Source of the DNA: Adineta ricciae
Taxonomy: Eukaryota; Rotifera; Eurotatoria; Adinetida; Adinetidae
Direction: 5' to 3'
Assembly: GCA_905250025.1 (NCBI GenBank)
Contig: CAJNOJ010000022.1
Location: forward strand, 665,268 to 729,267
Length of the DNA: 64,000 bases
Under the pieces are notes generated by a model, which made no database searches, had not been told where the DNA came from, and worked only from the letters and a program-made list of their open reading frames with translations. The position numbers and the translations under genes were made by a program. This document shows positions 36,501 through 48,977 of this stretch, piece by piece. How positions within the stretch are numbered: position 1 is the first letter of the stretch; each line of letters starts with the position of its first letter.

Positions 36501-39500
36501 ATGGCTGAGTANAAGAAAATGTTTGATGATATTAATCTAGTATATTTATTAAGTTCAACTAATCCGAATGAAATAGCTCAGAAACTAAATGATCAACAGA
36601 TTCGTTCGATTTTGCCATCATTGACTTGGCTTGGATTACAACAATGTCCCAAAAATCATCGTTTGACTATCTCAGCTCAAATTTTACAAATTGTTTCACG
36701 TTTTCATGACATGGACACAATTATTGAATTATTCGAGATTGACTTTCATGCATTGAATCTCGAAGTCAAACGTCTACAAAAAATTAAACAAAAAGTTTCT
36801 GAAGGAGGTCAACAGAATAGTAACGCATTGATAAATCAAGAAATTATCGCATTTGAACAAGCAACCATCAGAGATAGATGTAGAATTGTCGCGCAAATTC
36901 TCTTTGATGATCACGAAAAAGATCAGCAATTGTTAACAAGTAAGATTTTCGCTTTTATTTACTTGATTCTTCGATGGAACATACCAAATAAAAAGACAGA
37001 CGTTTGTAAACATTCTCAATAGTATGTGACGGAATGCAAAGTGCCTTCTATTCAAAGAATGTCTATCGAACGTGTTAGAATCTAAAATATGCATCGTTCG
37101 AATTTTGTTTTCAGGTCTACTTAACGAGTCCAATCATGTTCAAATCGTTGGTGATGTTCTCTGTGTGCTGCTCCTTCATTTATCTCATTCATTTAAATTC
37201 GATATACTTATTTCGAATCTTCTTCATTCAAAATATGCTTACGATTACCTAATCCGTCTTATTCTCAACATTCCAACGTTAAAATTAACATTTGCAGAAC
37301 TTATCATACGTTGTCCAACGAATGATGATAGTCGATATCATATACTTCGAACATTAATTAAATTATATCCAATACACAAATTACATGTTTTACGTCTATG
37401 TCATCAACGGCAAACACTTCTCTCGTTGATTCTTGATCTACTCGATCATTCAACAATGAATATTCTTCTTCAAATCCTTTCCAATCCCAAGCAACGTGCG
37501 TGGTTTAAGAAATGTCAAACAGAAGAACTTGTACATAATCTTATCGCTAAACTCTTCGAACTTCATCGGCAACAACAATGTTCAGCACATACAATTTTAA
37601 AACTAACCGCAATTTTACATGTCCATTGCAATATCAAGTAAGATATCAATGAAAATATTTGCGTGCTCTTACTGTACATTCTTCAATGTAGATTTTCATT
37701 CGATGAAGTTCACCATCTACTTAAATTGTTACTTTCACGAACAATGGACGTTATATTAGGTCTATGTTATCTATTTATGGTTCCATCGTTAGTAGAACAT
37801 AATGAACAAAGAATAATTGAATGGTTAATACCGACGATGTCATCATTAGAAACCGACGATAGGTTATTAATGATTGGACTTTTTTGTATGACGAATTATT
37901 ATGAAGTAAGAAATGCTTTTCATGCGCATTGTTCATATTTAATCTATTTTTTAGCCATTAAATGCCTTAGTTTCTTCGACACTAGACTTTCCTTGTCGAA
38001 TCGATCCGGGTCCATTTCATCATTCACGTCTTTTACTTATTCAACGTGTTTTTACAAATGATTTACTCGTTCAACGTTTTGCTACGATACAAATTACACC
38101 GAATCTCAACTCAACAATGACACTGAAACATCTACCTGCACATTTCATTTGTTATCTTCTGACAAAGGGTCTTTGCAATCAACATCATGTAGAAATGAGT
38201 CCATGGGTCTGGTCGCAACTTTTACAGTGTGTTACACCAATCCATCCAATTATGTTAACACTTATTAATGAACTAGTTACAGCTATCGTCGATGCACGCT
38301 ATACTTGGCATTTAACACCAATCGACAATCAAACAATACATGACTATTTAACTTCGGCATCATCAAATGATCGTATTCCAACAAAAATGTTAATTTTACT
38401 TTATTTATTGACGTTAAATGATCAAGCGAACGGCGAGATAGCTACACAATATCAGCAATCCGCTCGAGTACTTTTTGATCTATTACCATTACCATACCTT
38501 GTAGAACAATTGACAGGAAAATATTATGATGCCATAGCTCCTCAATTGGGCAGGTAGGATTAACCCTCAATGAAGTTGTTTACAAATTTTGTTTCATGTG
38601 GAGGTTGATGATGGAGCAATTACCACAAATATTTCTTGCTGATCATGCACTTTATTTGGAAACCGGTTCGTTTTTTATTCATTATCAATAAGAATACAAA
38701 GAAATGTTTTGTCTTTCATAGAAGATTCTCAATTGATTTCATTGCATCATTCTTATAAAGCTGACACAGTCGAAAGTCTAGTAGATCAATTGAAACAAAC
38801 ACTCGTTCATGGTATATCCCGAAAGCAGGCTGATGAATGGCGTCGACGATGGTTTCGCGTTTATGCATTTCGTGGACAATTGTAAATGAGCATCAATCAT
38901 ACTTCATCAATTTTTCTAATCCTTCCTTTTTTTCTTTCTCCGAATAGATTAACTTTAAAAACAGCTCAGATATTATTGGAGAATAATCAACTGACCTACG
39001 ATGATCTGCGTGCTGATCCTCACTGCTTATTGCGTTTTCCATTTCAATTGTACAAGTAATCAACAAGTATTTTTCTGTTTCTTCTCATTCGACAGTCATA
39101 ATCTTTAGTTATCCATCCGTCATACAAATCATCTTGTTCATTATGCGAGAGTTGTTGATTGCTAGTCGACATTGTTTTGAACAGGCTATCAAAGCAAAGC
39201 AGCAACCATCTCAAACAACAGGTAGAACAAGAGTTAGGTAATATTGTCATAAGAATTTCGATTCTTTCTTTAGATGTGATTGCTATGCAGGATGTAAAAA
39301 CCAAACAATTACAAGAAACATTGATACATGCACAAGAAGCTCTTGTAATTCAAATTTTACTCGACGCTTTGCATCAATACAAAAAAGTTTGATTTGATCT
39401 TTTGCAAATCTTATCATCTATTCAGTTCATTCTTCTAGACAGCATGTATCCCTGCGTACCGTGAATTACAAGGTGTCGTATGCTCATTCGTTCATCAAAT

Positions 39501-40248
39501 GTTTATCACAAATCCTATTCTCGCTAAACTTGTTCACTTTCAAGTAAATTTCTATCAGCCATGTCGATGAATATTTGATAGAATTCTTTTGTTTTAGGGC
39601 TACCCATCAGATCAAATAAAACCTTTAATCTATAGCGTACCATCTATGCACATCTGTCTAAATTTTATTCCACAAATGTTGGCAACCAGTGAACTAGACA
39701 CTCAAGTATGTTGAATGTTTGGTCATTTTTCATTTTACTTCTTTTGAAATAAGAGATCAGATCTTTCGATTATCAGTTGTTCAACTTTTCTCTTCGTAGA
39801 CGACCATAAAATATTGTGATAATTCTAATTTAGATCTTTGCCTTTGAATTACTCACTGATCTTTCATCGTTCTATCCTATTCGAACAGCACTACTTGTAG
39901 TGAAACTTGCTTTACAAGTGTATGCAACACTTCTGCGAGGTAAACTAGTCGAGCTGTTTAACCTAATTCGCATTATCATTTCCTTGTCTTTCTAGTTCTT
40001 TCAAATGAAGATCGTCTTCGTTTTTTCTCACGTACATACAAATTTCTCACTCATATGAGTTCCACGTTTCCTCCATTGACACAAAATTCAGTTTATGTTC
40101 TTCAACAAGCGATACGTGCATGTTCACTGGTAAGTGTTTTTGTTTGTTGACCATTCTCTAAGTCTGTTGTTTCTAGTCACCTTCAAACCTACCACCATTG
40201 AAATGGACATCAGATTCTCTCGGTCGGCCACGACAGATTGATATTTAG
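36501..40248 (+). CDS. INTS2: Integrator complex subunit 2 (INTS2)
   Basis: INTS2 is a helical-repeat scaffold subunit of Integrator, the nuclear complex that cleaves snRNA 3' ends and terminates paused RNA polymerase II. Fourteen exons (36501-36939, 37115-37637, 37692-37905, 37955-38553, 38604-38665, 38722-38881, 38948-39055, 39109-39221, 39274-39386, 39439-39543, 39598-39705, 39834-39939, 39996-40129, 40177-40248) close in frame to 951 aa (human about 1200). Identity rests on the conserved C-terminal part: HAQEALVIQILLDAL, FVHQMFITNPILAKLVHFQG and VPSMHICLNFIPQML. The N-terminal SVDFHAL-like IDFHALNLEV also fits. Codon 4 contains the only ambiguous base (TAN at 36510-36512): if it is a stop, translation would start at ATG 36519. 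Confidence 0.9.
36512..36512. other. Ambiguous base (n)
   Basis: Third base of the fourth codon of the INTS2 model (TAN): Tyr if C/T, stop if A/G. An assembly or consensus uncertainty. Confidence 0.99.
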
Positions 40249-40300
40249 AAAACGGAATGAAAGAGGAAAAAAAATGATATTATTCATAACTGTTAATTTG

Positions 40301-40306
40301 AATAAA
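40301..40306 (+). terminator. Poly(A) signal of INTS2
   Basis: AATAAA 53 nt after the INTS2 stop, inside the short gap to the convergent ANKAR gene. Confidence 0.55.
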
Positions 40307-40373
40307 AACACTTTAAAATAAAATTTAAGAATAAAAATCAAAAGTAAAGAAGTCTGATTCTCTGCGTTTTGCT

Positions 40374-43300
40374 TTATGTTTGAGCGGTTTTTGTCGGTGA
40401 AGCTGAGCGTCGTTTACCATACAGAGATGGAGTGACTGATTGTAAACGACTCTGCGCAGTTTTGACACGAGACAAAGGTTGATGTGTGCTCGTTGGTGTT
40501 TGATGATAGACTTCAGATAAACAAAAGAAGAATCTACACGTGAGCTTTCTAGTGCAGTCGAAAACATACCTGAAGATGTTGGTCGAGATGACGAGAGATG
40601 CCGTTGCGTAGGAAAACTATTTCGAAAACATTGAGAAAAATACCGAGTGTTTACTTGTGTCTACCTGTCTGTTGGTAAGCCTTGAGCTCGTTCACTTTCG
40701 AAATAAAGCACAAATTCAGGCGACATGCATGAACGTTGCCCATATTCAACGATTTTATCATAGAGTTCTGAAGATAGAACACTGAAAGTCAGTAGAGAAT
40801 ATTCGACAGTATCTTACTTGGATGGCGACGAACGCAGTTATAAAGTAGACGAAACGCTGTTTTATTGTAGGTTAAAGTACCGATTGCTACAGCGCAAGCA
40901 CGATACATTTCATCTGCATCTCCTGCATCTTCACTGCTTTGCGGAAGAGTCGGTGCATCAAGTTTTTCGATTAAATGTTTATGAATGTCACATGAAAGAA
41001 ACGCATCGGTTATACCTGTTCGAATTCGAGCCAACGATGAAACATATTTTGCTAAAAAGACAAAATGATTTAGACTTAATAATCATCGATTATCGCTGTA
41101 GTATACTTACCAATTTGTGTTATTAAGCTTGTGTTGTTTTCCAGTAATAGATCGGAAATCTTTTTAATCGCTGCTGCTGTCAGTTCGACTTGCTCATCTT
41201 CTGTTTCGGCGATTACGCGCGTGAGAACAATCATCTACGTGAATAATCGATCGGACGCGGTCGACTTTGATTTATCGAGAGAAAAGAATGGTCTCACCTG
41301 AAAACAAGCCGTGGCCACGTGAGCTGAATTAGATGATTCCATGAATGGTCGAAATGAATCATAAAGAATCGCATTCGTTCGTTTTAAAGTCGATTGATTT
41401 TCCAAATTATTGTACCCATATAACGTTAAAGCTAATAAAGCTCGTAATTTCAAACTGGGTTCAATGATATCAATAAATTTGTAAATAACTTCTTCAATGT
41501 CGAATGCATGCGATAAATGTTGCTGATTTTCACCATTATTTAGCACAATCTTTGATAGAGTCAAACAGCACTCAACCTATCAATGATAACTCAATCCACA
41601 AAGTCAGATTCACGTCATTCGCTGGCTTTACCTTAACATCGATAAATGCTGTGTTCAGCAAGATATGTATTGTTACAGTCATAACATCTTCTTCTACTAC
41701 AGCATTTTGTAACAACGTATTTGGTACAAGTGCCACACCTTTGAACGCATAAAAATGGTTTTGTAAAAGAAGATATGTCTGAATTCAACTATACCTATAC
41801 ACAGTACGCCGAAAACTCGGATCAGCACGAGTAGAACTCGGTGCGATAACTGATCATATTGTTTCAGTAATCGAAACAGTGGTGTCAGAATATTTTCATT
41901 ATATAATCTTTTTTGATTGTGCTCATCTTCTTCAGTTAAAGCAACGATGGCATTTAATGCCACGTACTGCAGTTTTTCCGATGGTGATAATAACATTGTT
42001 ACTATTTGTGGTATGCCAATGCATTCGGCAACAGAGCGTTGCTGAGTTTTAATTTGACCACCGAGTGCCCATAAGGAAAGTGCAGCTTGTTCACGGATTT
42101 CTAATGACCATTCTCCAGAACTGCGGATCTAAATTGATGAAAATGAAATAGACGATTGATAGTGAAAAATCGAAGTGATTTGAAAGAAGCAAAACAACGA
42201 CATTCGTGTTTAGTTGTGAGATATTCAAACGAAAACTGTGTGAAATGCACTTACGGTAGCACCAACGTAGTACATTTTCTGTAAAAAATAAAGTATTTAT
42301 ATCAGCAGTCTTAACAAAACTACGGCGATTTGTACGAATCTAGATTCAACTTGTCTACTTTCTCATTGAAATTTTCAATTACCTCCATTAATTCGTTCAA
42401 TGGTTTATGTGTACTAAGCTTTTTCGATAGAAACTCTCGTTGATTATCAACATTGTTCATTGCCAGAGCTTCAATGGCCAATGCTGCTTTATATCTTATA
42501 CCGAATTCACGATCTTTCATAAGATCAACTGTTCGCTTCAATGCTCCCATCGATGCTGCCAACATTTGATTATTTCGATTATCATATGTCATTGATGCTA
42601 ATGCAGAAGATACGGTTCCCTGCAACACTTCTAAATGATGACAATGTATGTAAAAGTGACTTTTTTCTAAATTCGGTCTGGCTCACTTGAGTCGAGTAAA
42701 AGTAAATCTGTCAATTGTTTGATAATTCCATATTTAGCTAGTTCATTCTGCATGTATTCATTATTACGGCAAAGTAAATCAATCGCATTACAGGCATTGA
42801 CAAGAACATCTTCAATCGAAGAATTTAACATATTGGACAATGCAGTAATCGCATTTGATTTAAGAAAACGCTCCTAAAATGTAGAAACAAGATTTTCTAT
42901 TGTTTCTTTTCCAGATCTGTCTTTACTTGATTGGATGGAATAAAGCAGATATCGGCTATTAAGATCGCTGCTTTGGAACGTATCTCATCGACATTGGAGT
43001 TCAACAGATTTGAAAGTGTATCACTTAAATCCTGATCGGCATTAGAGATTTCTTCGCGGACTTCAATATTGGTTGATATATTGCACAGAACAGATAAAAC
43101 CAATAGTAATAAATTATTGTCAGTCATCTTAAGTAAAGTAATCAGTCGTTTAATACCGCCTATTGAAAGAAATAAAAGAAAAAACGTAAGGGCGAATGTG
43201 AGAGGTTTATCCTGCAAAAAAAAGAAGCATACCTGTTTCCAACAGAGGATACCAAAATTCTTTGCCATGGGTTGTCATCTCATGTAAACACTGTGCTAGA

Positions 43301-46222
43301 GCTCGTTTCATAGCTAGATCTGGATGAGTGATTAAATCTTTACATAATCAAACAATTATTTCAGGTCAATAAAAAGAGAATAATCAGTATTACCAACAAG
43401 TATTCGCCATGTCGGTACAAGTGGATCGTTTAATTGAATGAAATATTCAATGATATTTGTATGTACATGACTAACAGCTAAATGTATTACTGTATGTGAT
43501 GATGTATCTTTATAGGCAATATTGGCACCCAATAAAACCAAGCATTTGCAAGCATCTAATGCACCTGATGTAGCTGATAATAAAAGTGGAGTAGATTCAT
43601 GACTATGATCAAGAAAATAATCAATCGATGATGCTGAGCAGGTGTTGAATTTCAACGACTAACCTGTCCTTGGTTGTTTGTTCTAATAATTCCGAATATT
43701 TGTTAAACAGAAGCCGTACAAGTGGTACATGATCACAATAGGCAGCGTGATGAATAGGTGTCCATCCTACATAACAAAATACCTTCTAGACAAGCTGTAT
43801 GGTACATACAAACATGTACCTATATGATCGGGTTGAATTGCTGCCATATTTCCCAGCAAACATGACGCAGCATCGAGACTTCCATGACGACAAGCAGAAT
43901 GCAATGGAGTTCCACCTAAAACGAAATTCTCGGTAGAATAGCTCTTTCCAATTAATAAATTTCATCATGTATAATCTACCGATAGCTGTGTAGTTGACTT
44001 CTGCTTTGGAATTCACATCTATACCTAATTGTAACAGTATACCAATAATAATTGGACGATTATGGATAGCCTAAGAATCATGGTCAAAGTCACATTGTAG
44101 AAAACGTTCTCTAGTTGAAAAGACAATTCTTACAGCATAATGTAAAAGTGTGAGACCATCGCGATGATTCGGTTTGCTCAGAGCAGATGCCGGTGTTTTA
44201 CGTGTCAACGCCTGGAAAATACAGGTGAGACCTCGCTGAGCAGAAGCTCGTAAGCCATGTTCAGGATTCTATATGTGAAGAAATATGTATTTGTATAAAA
44301 ATAGACGTGGAAGTGTTTCGATGAAAAGCTTTACTTTGTAATTTGTTGCTTTCTTTCGACCAAAATATTTCTTATAAGTCTCATAAATAACTGTTTCATT
44401 CAGAAACTTTTTCTTTGCAGCATCTTCTAACGGCCTTTGAATAACACGCAACCATATCGGATGTAAGCCATAGTACGGTTCAATATCAATAACCAAATGA
44501 TAATATCTATCGAATAATCAATATCAAAGCGTTTCTCTTTCTGATCATTCTCATAATTTGGAAATACTACTTTTTTCCATCGATCTCTACAATTGGTAGA
44601 TGATATTCTTCATTCAATGGTGTATTTGACAAGTCTAAGTACCCGTACAGAAGTTGTCGCGATGCGTCCAACAGTCCTGGACTTTTGCCGTTCAATAGTC
44701 TTCAATTAAACAAGAGAAAGAAATCTTTTGATAGTTTATGTTTATGACCATACTGAGGAAGTTTGTCATTTAATGCTGCCGTTTCATATTCAAACTGGAT
44801 ACCACCGTGTAAATGAAACATGGTTTCACTTTCAATTGGAAATATATTTTTTGATGCGGAATTTTTGTAATAAATAAATGGTGGAAGTTCGCGTTCAGTA
44901 CGGACTTCATCTCCTGAAACACAAAAATTTTTTGAGAGAGATTTTGTTATAAGAACGAAATCGAACCAGTAAGCATTGGCAGTAATCGATTCATGTTCGG
45001 AATTTTCTTCATTCGCCGTTTCAAAGCGATCAGAATGGTAAATAAGAAGCAGACAAGTTCGAGAAGATAAATATATTTTCTAACTTCACTTTTCAATGAA
45101 AATGTCTTTCGAAGATACTTTTCATGTACTTGAAGTAGAGCTTTCAATCGTTGAAGTTGTTGATTATCTAGTCTATCTTGTGTTGCTTTCACTTGAGATT
45201 GTATGATATGATTTCCATGAAACATCAAACAGTTCTTCCATTGAGATAATTCATCAGAATATAAGGTTAAGACCATAGATAAATCGTCGATAAAGGAGAG
45301 CAGAAATTGTTCATCTGATGCGACTTGTTCTTCAGATTTAACTTCAGGACAAAATGCTTTCTTCGCATCGGCATAATCAGTGTCTTGACTTAGTTCTTGT
45401 AATCCTATAAAACAATGATTGACTCGTTTCATTCTTCGAAATAGTATCGTCATACCTCCAATTTCATATTCGTTAGGTAACGAACGTGTACACGTCGGAT
45501 CAGAGAAATGACGCCAGCGGTCAGCGAATTTACTTCGTTTTTCTCTTGGCATGAAAATCCCATGCCAAACTGATTTAAGCCAAGAATCACAATTGATCAT
45601 GATCTGTCCCAAACGAGTATCAATATAAGCTAAATAACAAACATTACGCTCCGTTTAGATTCACAGCATATGTACCTGTCGGCATTTGACATGTTGAACT
45701 AACATCAAAATTTGCTTCGAGACTTAGAACTGGATGTGCGTTGAGTGAATAGACACCGATTGTTAATTCACGTAATAATTGATGAATTTCACGAACGTCT
45801 AGATGTGCAACACTCTCATCAACAGGAAATAGAACATCGATGTAAGAGTCATTAAAAGGTTGTAATTGTCGAACTAAACCATTAGGAAGTTCACTTGGCA
45901 CCTCGACAACAAAAACAAACAATAGAAAATCAATTCGTGCTCGAAAGAGAGTTACTTTGTAAACATCTCCACTGGTCAGAAACCAATGTGCATCACGGGA
46001 TGCAAGTAAATCACACATTTCTAATTTATCATACTTCTCAAGAAAGCCAAGCGCATTTTTCACGGCTACATCATCCATTGATTGTGAAAGAAGAAGATCG
46101 GGTCTTCCATCTTCGGTCGTTGAGGACGAATCTAACCGTATGCGACTCGATCGCTTCGATGACAATCGACGCGGGACACTAATCGATGTGGATGGCCGTT
46201 GATTAGCAAGAGCTCCTTCCAT
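40374..46222 (-). CDS. ANKAR: Ankyrin and armadillo repeat-containing protein (ANKAR)
   Basis: Large multi-exon minus-strand gene running from ATG 46222 (start MEGALANQRPSTSISVPRR) to TAA 40374-40376; exon ends were not all fixed. The N-terminal 500 or so residues are non-repeat, with SLKSEVRKYIYLLELV followed by the hydrophobic CFLFTILIAL (about 45000-45070). Ankyrin repeats follow between about 44.25 and 43.35 kb (for example DGLTLLHYAAIHNRP, GGTPLHSACRHGSLDAASCL and GWTPIHHAAYCDHVPLVRLL). Armadillo repeats lie between about 43.2 and 40.75 kb (GGIKRLITLL, LLVLSVLCNIS, KLQYVALNAIVALTEED). The tail is basic and Ser/Thr-rich (KRRSASPTKTAQT). This order matches vertebrate ANKAR (about 1430 aa), whose function is poorly known. 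Convergent with INTS2, 125 bp apart. Confidence 0.85.
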
Positions 46223-46282
46223 AATTTTTAAGAAACTTGATCTTTACGTTTTCTTTTTTGATTTAACAACTCTCTATTGACT

Positions 46283-46297
46283 ACACACACACACACA
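46283..46297. repeat. (AC)n microsatellite
   Basis: About seven AC units upstream of ANKAR. Confidence 0.85.
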
Positions 46298-46838
46298 TCA
46301 AAAACTAACAATTACTTTCTTTTTCTTTCTTCTCTTTTCTTTTCTTTACTGTAACCATCTTGACTTCTTTCGTTCTGTGTTGAGCAGGAGTACCCTCTAT
46401 GTAATAATGGTGTGAGAGAATATACAAAAAGGACACACATACACATATACATCATTCATCACCATCTTTGCGTCGCTATTTTCGATTCTGAATGAGATCT
46501 TTCGATGTAAAATGAATTTCCTCTTCAAAATTCTAACCAATACCAGAATTCGTTCGCGAATAATATTGACGAATGTTATCATAGGAGAAATATGAAACTC
46601 TAACATATCGATGACATTCAGCTATATACACAAGAATTTAGTTTTTTTTCTTTTCGTGAAGTGCCTCGCATGCATAAATTTTCATCTGAAATATATCGAC
46701 TTTTTTGTAAACATAAACAAATCGAATCTTATGACGAAAAATAAAATTAGAGTACGGCAAGTGCAGATAAGAAGTCATAAAAAGACGAGTATTTCATTCT
46801 GTGAAATGCTATTCATTGGCGATCAGAAAAAGCTGCGT

Positions 46839-46888
46839 ATATGTTGTAGGCAAAATTAGAATTAATTCTAATTTTGCCTACAACATAT
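46839..46888. repeat. Perfect 50-bp palindrome
   Basis: The 25-nt arm beginning ATATGTTGTAGGCAAA (46839-46863) is followed without a spacer by its exact reverse complement (46864-46888), centred on GAATTAATTC. Bases just outside do not pair. Could extrude as a cruciform or be a terminal-inverted-repeat remnant of a small element. Confidence 0.95.
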
Positions 46889-48977
46889 GTATCATAATAA
46901 ACGATATTAACGTTGCGAAATGAATAGCGAAGAACGTATTTTAAATGTAAATTTCGTTGTTAGTTATCTTCTGACTGAGTTCTTCTCGCTTCTCTCGGAC
47001 AAACACGTAAAGTTGGGCAAGTTAAGTACATGGAACGAATAAAGCATAGTTACATCGTGTTGAACTAGTGACCGATACCAGAAGGTCATTCCTCGAATGT
47101 ATTAGACAAGGATTCTTTATATATAAGAGTGTAGATGATGATTCATGTAACATTGTCTAGTAGTTTTACAGCTGATACTCATATGTTATCGATACAGATG
47201 GTTTTAGTGAGCGAAAATCAGAAAAATGGTCTTAACATGATTCATTTAGATAGATCAAAAAGGAAAGGAAAATGTTCATCAATATCTGTCTACAATATAT
47301 CTCATGAATTTTCAGGCAAACTGACATAATGCATCGAAATATTCTTGCTCTTTATTTCGAATTTAGCCTCCATCTTTTATTTAATTTCAATCTTCATTGT
47401 CATAAGAATATCATTACAAAAAATATAATTAAATAAACACTTAGAAATTACAGATTTTCATAGAAAATGGTCAATTTGAAATTCTTCCAAATTGTATAGA
47501 TTGACCAAGGAAATCCGAGACCAAATCGATTTCTCAATCATGTTGTTTTATTTTATAGACCTATGTATCAAGTCAAATCTTTCTTTTCTTATCAATTGAT
47601 TCGTTTTATTTTTCTTCGCAAAGGTCTTTCATGCTGATGAATTATCGATTGTATCACCACGCATCATTACTTGATTGCCATTAACTTTGAATGAGATGCT
47701 TTCATTGATATTAAAACAAAAAAAATGAATAGAAAATCTTCTCTCTGGTCTTAATCAAATATTTAACATTTTTATGTCATTCATCCGCATTTTCTCATTC
47801 TCATACAACGAAACGAAATTTAGCCAACTATGTCAGACATATCCAATTACGACGTCATGTTCATTCTCTCGAGCAATAAATTCTGTTCGTCAATAAAAGT
47901 CTATCCACATTCTGTTTCTCCTTTTCGATCAGTCAAATGTATCAAGAAAGAGTTTTGAAAATAAAAAGTACTTCGAAAATATAAAATAGATACGAAGATG
48001 TCATGAATATTTTAAAAGAAAAAGGAGACAAAGTGTCGATTTTGTTGTGATCAATTCAAGAGATTTCAAGTATCGAAATCAACTTATTGACTATTTTTCG
48101 TCCTGACTTTCTTCAAGGATGGATATAAAGTTCTGATATTGCTTCATCGAAATCAATCTTGTGTTTCAAATATAAATCCTTATACCTATGTCTTTATCTG
48201 TTGACAATCGAAAAACATATATGTTGTTGTAAAATATAGTCTGTATATCTTCGTGTATAATATCGAATGTCGTCCGCATACCGTTTGCAATTTCTTCTTT
48301 CTCTTCAAATAATCCGAACAAGTTATTGACATGATAGATTGGTTTTAGATTATAGGACTATTCTCATTCAGTTTTCGTATTCAGACTTATACAGGAATGT
48401 AGTCATAAGGTAATGTTGTTGTTGTTACGCTTGTTCATTGTGGTTCTGTCACATTTTCTCTCGAAAAATAACCAGTTGCAAGTCACGTTGAGGTATCTAT
48501 GTGTTAATTTCTAAGATGTTGCGTTAGTTGTTCTTTCATTGAAAGAAAAGTGTCTGAAATACGGTTAGAAGGTTTATCAGACATTGATTATTAGAGTTAT
48601 ATGATCCATCTTATTTTTTCACCTTCATTTTATAAGAGTGAATTAAACGGCTTAATACATCTATCACTTTTTTTTTAAATTGTCTTTTTTCTCTGTTGAA
48701 TATCGACCTTGTCAAAAAGTGTCTTATACGAAACTTAATTTACTTATATGTCTAACGTATTCGGAGCAGTATCAGATTTTTTTGTATGCATCGAGAAACA
48801 AAGAACAAGATCCTGAATGTTTTCTCTCGCTCTCTACAGAATATCGACTTTTTTCCTCTATCTTCTTGCTCGTCTGTGCATGTATTCTTTCATTTTTGTA
48901 CTCTTTTCAGATCATAGATAGAAAGACAGAAATTGAAAAGGTGCATTAATTGTTTATGTCAATCAAACACTTCGAAA

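Larger units (their letters stand above)
46223..48977. other. Intergenic, divergent, with palindrome
   Basis: About 2.75 kb between ANKAR and the mucin-like gene. Contains an AC microsatellite (46283-46297), a perfect palindrome (46839-46888), and a pyrimidine-rich CTCTTTTCAG at 48901-48910 that could be a 5' UTR or trans-splice acceptor for the mucin-like gene. No gene supported. Confidence 0.55.
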
